DNA from: JAGQWW01 sp041392845
GTDB taxonomy: Bacteria > Bacteroidota > Bacteroidia > Chitinophagales > Saprospiraceae
DNA: 64,000 nucleotides
Direction: 5' to 3'
Assembly: GCA_041392845.1 (NCBI GenBank)
Contig: JAWKLG010000009.1
Location: forward strand, 124,001-188,000
Positions 27,238 to 37,094 of the stretch are shown in pieces. Each line of letters opens with the position of its first letter. Within the stretch, counting starts at the first letter, position 1. A model generated the notes under the pieces. It had not been told where the DNA came from and ran no database searches. It saw nothing but the letters and a program-made list of their open reading frames with translations. A program made the position numbers and the translations under genes.

Positions 27238-28044
27238 TTAACATTTGGTAATTTGCCTCAATAATTTGGTTGGGGTAAGTTGATAAACTCTTTTAAAGTT
27301 GGAGATAAAATGACTTTGGTCTGAAAATCCACACCGGTAACAGATTTCAGTCATGGAAAGGCGATTTGAAACAATTAGTTTGAATGCTTGATTGACTTTG
27401 ATAAGCCTTAGATAATCTCCTAGACTTGTGCCGAAGTATCTGCGAAATTCTCTTGAAATATGAACCGGATGGATTCCCAAAATTGTGCTTAATGAATTCA
27501 AAGAAAAGTCAATGTTCTCAGCATAAAGCAGATCTTTAAGTTGATTTACCCAAGCGGGCTTTTGTGTGTTTTCATCTTTCGAATCCTTTAGATTTGAAAA
27601 TATTTCAAGGAGTAGGGAGTCTATGCTTAAATTTGTAAAACTGTCGTTTATTTTTGATTCCAGGAAAATCTTATTGAATGAGTTTTTTATCACAGGGCTT
27701 TTGACTTGCAAGCTTCCTTCAAAATCAGTTGTTTTTATATCAAAATTTTGAAACCAGTTTGCATTGAGTTCAATATGAAAACCTCTTGTAAATCCAGATG
27801 ACTTTATGTTGTAGTGTTTATCCTGCCAGTTATGAAACAATAGGCTGCCTGGTTCCAGATAATAAGAAGTCCTTTGGTTGGATTCAAATAATTTCCCTTG
27901 AAGTAAATAAGTGAAGTAAGGGTTTTCATGATAATGCCAATCAACTTTATGGTGGGTGTATTCTGTATCGGTTAGGATAAGATTTGTCAAATTCGTTTTA
28001 TGATAATGCTGCCCAAAAAATTCTCCTGTTTTTAACTGCTCCAT
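27238..28044 (-). CDS. AraC family transcriptional regulator
   Basis: This 268-residue regulator has an N-terminal cupin-like sensing domain (KVDWHYHENPYFTYLLQG, YYLEPGSLLFHNWQDKHYN). The C-terminal AraC double helix-turn-helix has FSLNSLSTILGIHPVHISREFRR and MTEICYRCGFSDQSHFISNFKR. HFISNFKRVYQLTPTKL is the signature second helix. The metal-like His pattern in the sensing domain (HYHEN) is common in this cupin type and need not bind metal. It is adjacent to the serine hydrolase, a common regulator-target layout. The inducer is unknown. Confidence 0.9.
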   Translation of the reverse strand: MEQLKTGEFFGQHYHKTNLTNLILTDTEYTHHKVDWHYHENPYFTYLLQGKLFESNQRTSYYLEPGSLLFHNWQDKHYNIKSSGFTRGFHIELNANWFQNFDIKTTDFEGSLQVKSPVIKNSFNKIFLESKINDSFTNLSIDSLLLEIFSNLKDSKDENTQKPAWVNQLKDLLYAENIDFSLNSLSTILGIHPVHISREFRRYFGTSLGDYLRLIKVNQAFKLIVSNRLSMTEICYRCGFSDQSHFISNFKRVYQLTPTKLLRQITKC

Positions 28045-28583
28045 ACTTTATTAGCATTTTAAACTTAATTCTGAAAATGGTGCATTTTAGCCAGATTCAG
28101 TCTTTTAATTTTACCAAAATACATAATAATTTGGAGCTATGAAATTAGGTGCTTTTTGAATTGCTACCGGCCGAGATTTCTTAGTTTCAGGTGTGCTTTT
28201 TGGTGACCTTACCTTTTTGATTTTAACCTAATGCTATAAAATATAAGTTAATTTTTATGTGCCTAACAAAATAATTAGAAGCATATTCCTGCAATGAACC
28301 TAAATTAAGAAAGAAAAATAAATAAGTCAAAATTGGGTCACTCGGAGAGGATCTGCCGGCTTTATCATGAAATTCTTATGGTTTGAAATTCTTGATATTT
28401 TTGGTTGAGACAGAGTTCTCGAAGGATTTGCGCAACAGTCGCAATTCTATATTTTATCGCAATTCGCCTTTCATTCTCTTAATTTAATGACATAGCCTCT
28501 TTGAGACCTTCCCTGGACTTTTGCATCAACCTTATTCGGTTGATCTCAATAAAGAAGGTAGCATTTGAATTGTAACCATTTTT
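28045..28583. repeat. Gene-free stretch with second copy of the ~200-bp dispersed repeat
   Basis: These 539 bp carry no gene. The part 28333-28495 is a diverged copy of 19081-19283. Both have a GGGTC-CTCGG-GAGGA-GCCGG hairpin-like start, TGAAATTC, CGCAAC segments, and end in a 24-mer differing at two positions (28472-28495 and 19260-19283). The rest (28045-28332) is AT-rich and shows nothing that I can name. Confidence 0.65.
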
Positions 28584-29235
28584 TTACCTCTCCTTCGGCA
28601 TAGTCCTTTTTACCAACTCTTCCAATACATCTTTTTTAAGCAAAAGATCCTTACCGGTAATTTCTGCCCGTTTCACTTTCCAGAATTTTGGTATGGCCCA
28701 TTTTCCCTGGCTAAAGGAATATAAATAGGTTAATTCGATAAATTGAAGCACAGAATTAATGATCCAGAATGAAGATGCCCTGCTGATGGCGAATCCCAAC
28801 CTTTCAGCAGTACGCTCATTGAAAAAATAACTGTGCCCTACTATGACAACATCTGGCGGCAGTTCCTTCTTCTCGATTCGTTCAATGATGGTAAGTAAAG
28901 CTTTAAAGTAATGCGCCATCAAAGTTCTTTGGACATACATCCCGCGGTCTGACCATTTGAAATTTACCAGATAATCGAAGGTGAAAATATTGTGTAAATC
29001 GTAATGTTTGTCCGTTTGGACGGTCGATAAAACGTAAGGGTTCAAATACTTGTAATAACCAATCAACCTGAAAAAAGGAACGCTTACCAGATTAAAAATC
29101 GGTGCAAAAGTAGGGACAATTAACAAGCCATAGGGTTTCATCAGAAGCGGCATAACCAATAATATTCCACCAACAAGAAAGTAGGATAGCCAGGATCCAT
29201 TGAACAGCTTTCGGAAGGGCGTAAAAATTCTTCAT
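28584..29235 (-). pseudogene. Conserved hypothetical membrane-associated protein, one frameshift
   Basis: The main frame (28584-29159) encodes 191 residues with a hydrophobic start and conserved-looking soluble segments: HYDLHNIFTFDYLVNFKW, YFKALLTIIERIEKKELP, DVVIVGHSYFFNERTAERLG. Reading upstream in another frame gives MKNFYALPKAVQWILAILLS from an ATG at 29235. A single indel near 29175 would join it to GGILLVMPLLMKPYG, making a proper first transmembrane helix. Only one shift is needed. I do not recognise the family. Confidence 0.55.
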
Positions 29236-29330
29236 TTGCTTTGTGAAATTGTTTGGATGATGGGTGTTATAGGTTAAATAACTTTGGGAAATTTTTGTTT
29301 ATAAAAAGGGTGCTTCGAATTTGAATTGTT

Positions 29331-30092
29331 TTATTTCAAAGTATTGATGGTCATTAATAAAAAATCCAGGGCTTTAGAATAGTCAAGGTTTTCATATTCT
29401 AAACCCAACTTTTTAATATTATTGTAATAGTCTTTTCGGTTGACGAAGTAATTCTTTTCCAAATCCACGGAAACGGCATCCTTACCAATTTTTTCTAATA
29501 AAAACCATTTCTCAAGGAGTCTCGCTGTTCGTCCATTTCCATCTTGCATTGGATGAATCTTGACAAAAATTAAATGTATTTGGGAAGCGTAAAAGAAAGC
29601 CTCCAAAGTGCTCAATTCTTTTTGAAAGAGATCCTCAATTTGATCAAAAAGTGAATTCAATTCCCTGCCTACTTTTGTTGGCTCGCAGGCTACATATTCA
29701 ATCCTGTCCTCTTCATTCAAAACGAACATAGGATTGTTGCGAATTCTACCCTGGTGGGAGGATGGCAATAAATGTTTACTAAGTATTTTATGGGCAGCGA
29801 GCAGATTTTCGTACGTCAGACTATTTGCTTGTATGAATTCATAAGCTTTGAAAAGATCATCAGATTTCTTCGTGTAATCAGGATTGTAATCGATGTTTAG
29901 GAACTTGAATTTATAGAAACTATCAAAGTCTATTTCTTCACCTTCTATTTTGGAAGAATATACACTTGATACCGCATTGTAAAATTTAAAATAATCGACA
30001 GGAAGCTGCTCTTGCACCTTTAATTTTATGTTTTGCATAGGATCGAAATCGATCTTTGAAACATATTCCCTTATCAATAAATCACTTATCAT
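29331..30092 (-). CDS. Fic family protein, class II (N-terminal inhibitory helix)
   Basis: This 253-residue Fic protein has the core motif HPMQDGNGRTAR with catalytic H180 and the anion-hole and Arg positions intact (D184, N186, R188). The N-terminal inhibitory motif S46-SKI-E50-G51 matches the (S/T)xxxE(G/N) pattern of class II Fic proteins, whose Glu blocks ATP binding. The region 100-120 holds the flap. Fic enzymes usually AMPylate target proteins and can act as de-AMPylases when the inhibitory Glu is present. No cognate antitoxin gene is adjacent, which fits self-inhibition in cis. There is no C-terminal winged helix of note. Target unknown. Confidence 0.9.
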   Translation of the reverse strand: MISDLLIREYVSKIDFDPMQNIKLKVQEQLPVDYFKFYNAVSSVYSSKIEGEEIDFDSFYKFKFLNIDYNPDYTKKSDDLFKAYEFIQANSLTYENLLAAHKILSKHLLPSSHQGRIRNNPMFVLNEEDRIEYVACEPTKVGRELNSLFDQIEDLFQKELSTLEAFFYASQIHLIFVKIHPMQDGNGRTARLLEKWFLLEKIGKDAVSVDLEKNYFVNRKDYYNNIKKLGLEYENLDYSKALDFLLMTINTLK

Positions 30093-30205
30093 TTGCAGGC
30101 TTTCACTTGTTGATCGAAAGGTAATTAAATTATATTTTGACCTTTATTTTTATAAAGATAAAATAAGTGTGAAGGCATTTAATGGGAAAGGCCGGGCAAG
30201 ATAAT

Positions 30206-30772
30206 TTATCCTTCAACCACAATCATTCTATAATCTGTTTCAGAAAAATGCTTGTTTTCCTTGTCTTCAAACCTGTATCTGAAGGCAGTGTCAGCCAATC
30301 GTTTTAGTTTTTTATGGTAGTCAATAGCTTCATTAAGGATTTTTATTTTTTCACCGGTATCCTGAATACAAACAACAAGGAGACAGTTATTTTTCAAGCA
30401 GGAAACAATCTTTTTGATCAGGCTGGTTTCCTTTTCTTTTTCTTTCTTATTAAAATGAAACATACTATCCAAAAGGATGATATCAAATTGGTCAAACTGC
30501 TCAAATGAATGCACATCACCAACCTGGCCAAAAAGATCCAACTTTTCGTTTTTTGCAATTTGATTCATTTGTTTGATTCCAACGCTTGAATTATCAATGC
30601 CGGTCACGGAGTATCCCATTCGAGCCAGGGCAATGGCATCCCGCCCTTGTCCACAACCCAAATCCAATACTTTCCCTTTGGAAGGAAGTTTTGTGAAAAA
30701 CGCTATCATTTCAGGATAAGGCGATCCAAAAAGGTCTTCTGTTTGATAGTATTTATCGTAAGCTTCGGGCAT
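30206..30772 (-). CDS. Class I SAM-dependent methyltransferase (TehB-like)
   Basis: This 188-residue protein starts PEAYDKYYQTEDLFGSPYPE, typical of TehB/Methyltransf_11-like small methyltransferases. The SAM-binding motif I is VLDLGCGQGRDAIALARMG near 35-53, followed by GIDNSSVGIKQMN. DIILLDSMFHFNKKEKEKE is the motif IV area, and a C-terminal SETDYRMIVVEG closes the sheet. It lies 113 bp downstream of the Fic gene's stop-side neighbour region and appears to be a single gene. Substrate unknown; small oxyanion or thiol methylation is possible. Confidence 0.8.
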   Translation of the reverse strand: MPEAYDKYYQTEDLFGSPYPEMIAFFTKLPSKGKVLDLGCGQGRDAIALARMGYSVTGIDNSSVGIKQMNQIAKNEKLDLFGQVGDVHSFEQFDQFDIILLDSMFHFNKKEKEKETSLIKKIVSCLKNNCLLVVCIQDTGEKIKILNEAIDYHKKLKRLADTAFRYRFEDKENKHFSETDYRMIVVEG

Positions 30773-30951
30773 TTCAAACTCAGTTTACTGCTTATTCTAA
30801 TTTTATGGATTTTATTTCCCAACGAAGCATCTACCACACAATTTGAGTCAAATCCTCCTCCTGAAATTACTCCAGTTAAAGAGAAATTGTATCCTTCCGG
30901 GGTTTGGGAATTTTGTCCAATTTAGGATTTGAAAGTGAGCCTTCAATTATT

Positions 30952-31839
30952 TTATCCTTCCGGACTCAAAACTTTCCATCCATTCTCAGTTTTATAGGTG
31001 TTCAGACGCTGAATAGAATGGCCCCCATCCGGGTAATAACATACCTCTGTTATGATCATGTGATTGTCACTGATTTTTTCACGTTTTGGGAAGGCTTGTT
31101 TGAGCTTATCAAACTTTGGGATACCGTTGTCTTGTAGCGATTTAAGAAAGGATAATTGCAAGACTTCGGCCGTTTTGTCAATGATTTCTGCACCTAATTC
31201 CGTCCTTCCCATTTTTGTGAGCATCAGTTCTGCTTCTTTCCTAAAATCCTTGCATTCCATTGCTTTTTCAATATTGTCTTCATTAAAAGCATGTTCAAGT
31301 TTTACAATTGCTCCTTCCGGAGTTGAATCATCTGGTAAAAAGTAATCTTCACCTGAATCAACCATCATTCCGCCCAATCCCCGGTCGAAGTTATTCAAAT
31401 CCTTACCTGAAAGACCATCTCGAATGGCTCTAATGGTGTATCCACCAATGAGTCGACCGTTTTCTACGATCATCCAGTCAGAAACCTGCTCCTCTTCTAC
31501 ACCAATTTTTTGGTTTTGCTTTATACTATCCACATCGATTGGCTTATTTCCGACGATTCCAAACAGGTTGTTGTCATTGTCAAAAGTGGGCTCATTGAGC
31601 CAGATATGTTCCACTTTTCCCTTATCTTCAATTCTTACTTTTATAGAAAAATACTGTTGGTCGGGATTCGGATTTTTTAGACATTTTTTGAAATAATGAA
31701 GGGTCAAACGGGATTTTTCCATGGCCCAATTCATTTTTTCGTCCTGATTTTGGATGTCCACCACATCAGGCTGATTGGAGCGCTTCCTGACATTGTTTCC
31801 TTCCTGCTTTTTACCGAATAGTCTTGATAAAATTCCCAT
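30952..31839 (-). CDS. DUF2314 domain-containing protein
   Basis: This 295-residue soluble protein has a DUF2314 domain at about residues 65-140. That domain has FSIKVRIEDKGKVEHIWL, LFGIVGNKPIDVDSIKQNQ and VSDWMIVENGRLIGGYTIR, matching the YegJ-like pattern. It begins with a basic segment MGILSRLFGKKQEG and ends with a second, cystatin/NTF2-like region of ITEVCYYPDGGHSIQRLNTY. A central helical part (IEKAMECKDFRKEAELML) separates them. Function of DUF2314 is unknown. The region just upstream of its start carries a heptamer-repeat element 86 bp away. Confidence 0.75.
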   Translation of the reverse strand: MGILSRLFGKKQEGNNVRKRSNQPDVVDIQNQDEKMNWAMEKSRLTLHYFKKCLKNPNPDQQYFSIKVRIEDKGKVEHIWLNEPTFDNDNNLFGIVGNKPIDVDSIKQNQKIGVEEEQVSDWMIVENGRLIGGYTIRAIRDGLSGKDLNNFDRGLGGMMVDSGEDYFLPDDSTPEGAIVKLEHAFNEDNIEKAMECKDFRKEAELMLTKMGRTELGAEIIDKTAEVLQLSFLKSLQDNGIPKFDKLKQAFPKREKISDNHMIITEVCYYPDGGHSIQRLNTYKTENGWKVLSPEG

Positions 31840-32239
31840 GCTTGTTGATTGTTTAATTGTTATTCATGTTCTATTTAATAACAGGTCAGATAAATCACTG
31901 AATATCTAATGGTTACGCTTTTTGCTATTCGACCTTCGCTTTTCGTTTTTGAAGGCCTCGTAAACCGTAAATTCCACAAATCCAGGGTGAAATCTCCTCC
32001 AGCCTGTTATTCTACTTGTAAATTGGGAAATTCCCATCAAGAAACTAATTACTCAATGATTCTTTCCTTTTGGATGAAAATAAGGATTACCTTTTTAAAA
32101 GAGGGAATTTTCAAACAAAATCCGTAATGTTTCTAATTCCAATGAATTTTTCCTGCCTTGTCGTAGGATCACATTTTCATTTATTATCCTATCAATGAAC
32201 CTTTTTTCTTACAAACTATTCAAACCTGCAATAACTGCT
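31840..32239. repeat. Gene-free stretch with heptamer element (copy 3) and conserved flank
   Basis: The 400 bp hold no gene. At 31925-31972 lie CTATTCG, ACCTTCG, CTTTTCG, a 13-nt linker, CGTAAAC and CGTAAAT. The element continues into a conserved flank (31979-32047) shared with 38104-38176, including a CCTGTTATTC-ACTTGTAA segment and the palindrome GGGAAATTCCC at 32025-32035. The flank ends in AAGAAACTAA. The rest of the interval is AT-rich. Confidence 0.75.
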
Positions 32240-33055
32240 TCATTCCATTCCCAACTTTTTCATTATAAGGTTTTTGTTGCTTTTCAAAATCATGTAAATG
32301 CCAGATGCTGCAATTAAGGTGAAGAATAGAGTGGTGGGTATTATAGAATTCCAATTTAAGCCAGTTTCTTCAGGATTTAGCGGTAAATCTTGGTTTGCAT
32401 TCTCCAATTCTGCTGCTCCAAAACCAAAATTTACCAAAGCATGAATCACTATTGGAATGAGAATATTTTCAGTTCGAACCATGAGTCCGCTAAAAAAAAT
32501 GCCAATGGACAGGGCGAAAAAGGCCTGTGACACAATGCCAGCAACATTGTCGGGCTGATTTAGAAGATTTACAAAATGTACCAATCCGAACAAAGAACCT
32601 GAAACGATTGCACCCATAAGAATAGGATTGTGAACACTCTTAAATGCCTGAATGCATAATGGGAAAATCGTTCCTCTGAAAAAAAGTTCTTCTACCATCC
32701 CAACCGATAACACAAAAGCAAAAAATAAGATTAGCTTGTAAGTTGGAGCATTTAAATAAGTACTCCAGTTACTGAATATTCCTCCCAAGATAAACATTAG
32801 AGGTATAATTACAGCTTGGATATTGGTGAATTTTCCGGGTGATACAAGGCCTGAAAAACTTCTGAAATCCAGCTTTTTTACTAAAGCTAAGCCTATCATT
32901 ATTAATACTATTCGTACCAATAATCCTGAAGAATATTTTGCGGTGAGTTCTTCTATTTGAAAAGAAATAAGCAGTTCTCTGATAGGCTTCTCCAGCCATA
33001 AAATCAATAAAAATCCAATAAAAATCAGCGTTGCAAATTTGAATTCCTTTTTCAT
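32240..33055 (-). CDS. CPBP family intramembrane metalloprotease (Abi/CAAX)
   Basis: This 271-residue integral membrane protein has about seven or eight hydrophobic segments and the CPBP catalytic motifs. Motif 1 is EELFFR with E122-E123 and R127, motif 2 is FGLVHF with H160, and motif 3 is IHALVNF with H205. These residues bind zinc or form the active site in the Rce1/Abi fold. Length is normal. CPBP proteases process prenylated or membrane proteins in eukaryotes, whereas bacterial members range from bacteriocin immunity to signalling. The neighbours give no specific hint. Confidence 0.88.
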   Translation of the reverse strand: MKKEFKFATLIFIGFLLILWLEKPIRELLISFQIEELTAKYSSGLLVRIVLIMIGLALVKKLDFRSFSGLVSPGKFTNIQAVIIPLMFILGGIFSNWSTYLNAPTYKLILFFAFVLSVGMVEELFFRGTIFPLCIQAFKSVHNPILMGAIVSGSLFGLVHFVNLLNQPDNVAGIVSQAFFALSIGIFFSGLMVRTENILIPIVIHALVNFGFGAAELENANQDLPLNPEETGLNWNSIIPTTLFFTLIAASGIYMILKSNKNLIMKKLGME

Positions 33056-33282
33056 TTTTCACGCTTTGTTCAGGGTATAAAAAATCCTGAAATAATAAAT
33101 TTGATAATCAATAAATTAATTAAAACGAAAAGGAATTGTTTAGGAAAACCCTGGAAAGGTGAAATCATTCCCTGTCTCAGAAAGGCGGAATTTGTCTGAA
33201 AGCTTCAGTATTTCCTGTTTTTCAAAAAAGGCTTTTCACTAAATGAAACTGAAAAGGAATCTTTTAAAACTTCATTCTTATT

Positions 33283-34248
33283 TCAAAAAAGCTGGACGAT
33301 TAGAAAATACAATGGCATGCCAAGGGTGATATTTATTGGAAAGGTAATAGCCAGTGCCATTGGTAAATAAAGTCCCGGATTGGCTTTCGGTACGGTTATT
33401 TTCATAGCAGCCGGAACTGCAATATATGAGGCACCGGCAGCCAAAATGGCAAACATAAATCTATTGGTAATATCGGTAGTAACCAGTGAACTTATTATTG
33501 CGACCAAACTGCCGTTTATCAATGGAATTATGGTGGCAAAGACTACCGGAAATACTCCAAACGAGAAAAACGATTTAAGTTTTTTCCCACTCGTAATACC
33601 CATGTCCAGCAAAAAGATAGCGAGAAATCCTTTAAATAAGTCATTTGTAAAGGGTTTGATACCTTCTGCTTCCTTCGTATTAGCTAAGATTCCAATTATT
33701 AAACTTCCCAGTATCAGGACTACACTTCCATTGGTCAGTGAATGTTTAACGACTTTGGGGATGTTGATCTTTTCTCCTGATTTTTCCTTATTGAAAATTG
33801 AAATTAAAATCAAACCGATAATGATGGAAGGAGATTCCATCAAGGCCATGATAGCAACCATATGACCGTGAATGCTTAACTGGTGACTCTCCAGATAAGA
33901 TACACCGGTAACGAAGGTTACAGCACTCACAGAACCATAAGCAGCCGCAATAGCTCCTGCATCAAAAATGTTCAGCTTTTTTTTCAGTAGGAAGAAGGTG
34001 TATAATGGAATGGTTGCCGAGATAAGTATTCCAAACAACATGGAGTACCCGATTTCATAGGAAAATGTTTCATGCAACAATTCTTGCCCCCCTTTGAATC
34101 CTATGGCAAACAATAAATAAAGTGAAATGAATTTGGAGGAGTTATTGGGTATTTCCAAATCACTTTTCAAATAGACTGCGATAATTCCTAAAACAAAAAA
34201 TAATAAAGCCGGATTGGTCAGGTTTTCGGTGAGTAGGTTAAAACTCAT
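33283..34248 (-). CDS. SbtA-type sodium-dependent bicarbonate transporter family permease
   Basis: This 321-residue polytopic membrane protein has about ten hydrophobic segments. The signature is LFFVLGIIAVYLKSDLEIP at residues 16-34 with a following LYLLFAIGFKGGQEL. SVSAVTFVTGVSYLES and ASYIAVPAAMKITVPKANP are the paired conserved regions of SbtA. Cyanobacterial SbtA imports bicarbonate with sodium. In heterotrophic Bacteroidota the substrate could be bicarbonate for anaplerosis or another anion. No SbtB (PII-like) gene is adjacent. Confidence 0.85.
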   Translation of the reverse strand: MSFNLLTENLTNPALLFFVLGIIAVYLKSDLEIPNNSSKFISLYLLFAIGFKGGQELLHETFSYEIGYSMLFGILISATIPLYTFFLLKKKLNIFDAGAIAAAYGSVSAVTFVTGVSYLESHQLSIHGHMVAIMALMESPSIIIGLILISIFNKEKSGEKINIPKVVKHSLTNGSVVLILGSLIIGILANTKEAEGIKPFTNDLFKGFLAIFLLDMGITSGKKLKSFFSFGVFPVVFATIIPLINGSLVAIISSLVTTDITNRFMFAILAAGASYIAVPAAMKITVPKANPGLYLPMALAITFPINITLGMPLYFLIVQLF

Positions 34249-34531
34249 TTGATTAAATTATTTTTTTTGCTTTCCGTCATTAGATGGAATTCTTAAAATC
34301 TATACAACCAAAGACCTCGAGTCTTTTTCCGGGGTAATAATAGTGAAAAATGGAAAAATGCAGGATTGGAATGACAGAACGTGGTAGGTCAAAAAAAAAA
34401 CGGTTTTCGGTGTTCGTTTTTCGCTATTCGGTTTTCGGTGTACGGTGTTCGCTTTTTAAAGGCTTCGTAAATCGTAAACCGTAAATCGTAAATTCCATCG
34501 AGACTGGTCATAGTTCCTCCGTTCACGCTCT
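34249..34531. repeat. Heptamer composite repeat element, copy 4 (best-formed)
   Basis: At 34403-34493 the element runs in unbroken 7-bp register. It has seven NNNTTCG-type units (GTTTTCG, GTGTTCG, TTTTTCG, CTATTCG, GTTTTCG, GTGTACG, GTGTTCG), a 14-nt linker CTTTTTAAAGGCTT, and four CGTAAAY units. It sits 39 bp after the stop of the FAD oxidoreductase gene and 155 bp before the next start. The remainder has an A10 run at 34391. Confidence 0.85.
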
Positions 34532-35637
34532 TTAAATCTCCTCCACCACCGATTTGGCCGATAATGCTGCTGCATGTACTGAAACCCAATCTACTCCATC
34601 AGTATAGGCACCTCCGGCAAAATATACTTTGTTGGCTATAGATTTGCCTAGTTCTCTGACGTCCCGCCAATCGGCATAATCGGACAAGTATCCCGCTCTT
34701 ATAAAGGCTTCGTCATTCCAGTTTGGGTAATATGCTGAATGTAATTAGGCGAAGCCTGGTTTGAATAAAGGCCATCCAATTCATTTAAAATATAATCCCG
34801 CAAGTCGTTTCCGGATCTGGAAATGTATTCCTGTGCCGGTTTTCCAACTACAAATAACCCAAGTATATTTTTGGAAGAATTTTGCCCAAAAGTTGCATCA
34901 TAGTAAATTTTTTGGCCATCTGAGGCGGGATTTATGGTAAATTCATAACCATTCTCTCCATAAAAGTCTGTAGAAAATTCAAAGAATGCTTTGAATCCGG
35001 CCCAAACCTCAACTTTATTAATCGCGCTTATTTTGGATGGAGGAAGATCAGGTACGAAAGAGATAAGATCTTCCTTCAAAATTTGTAAAGGAACAGATAC
35101 AATCACCTTGTCGGCAATCTTTTGCCCGACTGAAGTATTCACAAATATCTTATCACCAGAATAGTCAATGGATTGCACAACGGTATTGTAGATTATTTTT
35201 TCTGAAACTGAAGGAACTACATATTGCTCAAAAAAGTTAAACCAGGAACCATTCAAGAATTTATAATAAGGATCATCTTCAAAGGTTGGAATATTTACCT
35301 CCACAGCAGGATCATTCACAATCCTATCAAAAATACCCAGGTCAGTTTCTATCCATTCTGCTCCCAAGGGAATGGGAAAGTCCGCAAAAGTTGTATTTAT
35401 CTTTATTCTGCCACCGAATTGTGAGGTAGCTTCTAAGATTTCAAAGTCTATACCTCTTTGGTTCAACAAATAAGCTGCTGATAGGCCGCCAACTCCGGCT
35501 CCTATGATAATTACTTTTCCTTCCGGCCCTAAGGGATTTTCAGCATCATCTTCTTTTTTACAAGAAGGTAGGGAAGCAGTAAGTGGTAAACCAATACCCA
35601 AAATTCCGCACATTTTTATAAAATCCTTTCTTGTCAT
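34532..35637 (-). pseudogene. FAD-dependent amine oxidase-like lipoprotein, frameshifted near C-terminus
   Basis: The first 312 residues are in frame. A twin-Lys/Arg N-terminus MTRKDFIKMCG and lipobox SLPSC (Cys 26) precede the dinucleotide-binding motif IIIGAGVGGLSAAYLL (G46-G48-G51) and GGRI of the flavin amine oxidase family. A frameshift near 34715 ends this frame. The other frame continues WNDEAFIRAGYLSDYADW, then KVYFAGGAYTDGVDWVSVHA and SVVEEI to a stop at 34532. That is exactly the FAD-binding C-terminal motif (FAGxxxxxxxxGxVHAA). One indel restores a normal protein of about 367 residues. The substrate, an amine or a polyene, is unknown. Confidence 0.8.
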
Positions 35638-35816
35638 GTTTTAATTGAGTGATTATTGAATCTAGCTTTTCTAATAATCCATAAATTTTTAAAACTAAGT
35701 AGTATTTATGACCTTTTGGTACGCTTTCAATTCTGGTTTCTTTTTTTGGGAATAATTTACCTTTCTTTCAAACCGATTCTATGACATTGCCTAAAAAATT
35801 GGGTTGTTATCGGAAT

Positions 35817-36873
35817 TCATCTTGCAAACTTTTTAAAAACTCCCCCAACCAATTTAAATGCTCCATTTTCCTGTGTACCAAGCCAAAGGTCGCCATGGTT
35901 GTCTTTGTAAATGCAGAATAGAGTAATGACTTTTGAATTATCCTTTACAAGGTATTGATTAATAATGGAACCATCGTATTTCCAAACGCCATCCCGATAG
36001 GTGACAAACCACAAATTATCATCATTGTCTTTTACGGTAGCCAAATACTCATCCAATGCACTTTCTTTTACAACATCCAGACCACCCTAGGCTTTGGTGT
36101 CAGTTGTAAAATTGTTGGCCATTCAAAGTAAAACTGTCATAAATGCTATATCGATATTCGGTATTGAACCAAAAGTCACCATTTTTATCTTCAGCTATCG
36201 AGCGTACACCGTTGGCGCCTTCGTCGCGAAATTCCGTTACATCCTCTTCGGTAATCCAATCAAAAGATTTTCCATCATAGCGACAGACTCCAACCGGATT
36301 GGTACCAAACCAGAGGTTCCCTTTTTTATCCGTATAGATGCTGTAAATGCCAAAAGGATTTTCTAGTTCAGGTGGTGCAGGCAAGGACAATTCATGAAGC
36401 GTCTTTCCATTATATCGATAAACCTTATTTTCGAAATCAAATGAAGTTCTAAACCACAAATCTGAAGGATTTAATTGCCAATCATTGTCAGTGACCGGCG
36501 AAAGGGTAGTGAAGGTTCTTCCATCAAATTTGCTGACCGTCGATTTAGGATGGCAACTACTAAAATACAGATTGCCGGCTTCATCTTCTTTTATCTCATC
36601 GATTCGATTGTAGGGAAGGCCGTGTTTGGTAGTAAGATTTATCAAAGTTTTTCCATCATATTTATAAACTCCCATTTCCCAACTTCCAAACCAAAAAACG
36701 TCGTTTTTATCCTGGTAAATGACCATGATGCTGCTTCCAAGTTCCTCTACTGTATCGCCAAGAACCATTGGTTCTGTAAACTGAGCAGCGGTGTTTTTTG
36801 TGCCTGGCTCCTGAGAAAAGCAGGCAGTAAGGAAGGTTAAAATGCTAAAAAATGAAAGTAGGTTTGACCTCAT
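35817..36873 (-). pseudogene. Two-component-regulator propeller lipoprotein, frameshifted
   Basis: The reading frame starts with a lipoprotein signal (FSILTFLTAC, Cys 18). It then carries short beta-propeller blades of the Reg_prop type: DVFWFGSWEMGVYKYDG, NLYFSSCHPK, DLWFRTSF, GNLWFGTNPVGVCRYDGK, GDFWFNTEY. After a shift near 36090 come NLWFVTYRDGVWKYDGS and DLWLGTQENGAFKLVGG, stop 35817. These blades normally form the periplasmic sensor of hybrid two-component systems. Here there is no kinase domain, so it is a standalone lipidated propeller. A related gene is at 43293. One indel explains the break. Confidence 0.75.
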
Positions 36874-37094
36874 TTAACTAGTCGGATTAAGATTAAAGTG
36901 ATGATCTTTTATACAAAATAAATCTATTTCATGGAGAGAAAACTCCAAAATAGCTGGATTTGATGGACTTTTTGGACCGAATTAAAAAAATGAAGATTTA
37001 TCAAAAAAAAATATACAGAACTTGAAATTTGGAAAGCTTGTAAATGACCCCAAAGCTTGTGAGATTTTTATAATTTTTATAAGCCCTTGATTTT

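Noticed and set aside
30788..30925. Plus-strand reading LLLILILWILFPNEAS followed by a Pro-rich tail, looking like a small exported peptide
   Set aside because: It has no credible start codon, sits between two minus-strand genes, and only overlaps the end of a shadow frame of the methyltransferase gene. Not enough to call a gene.
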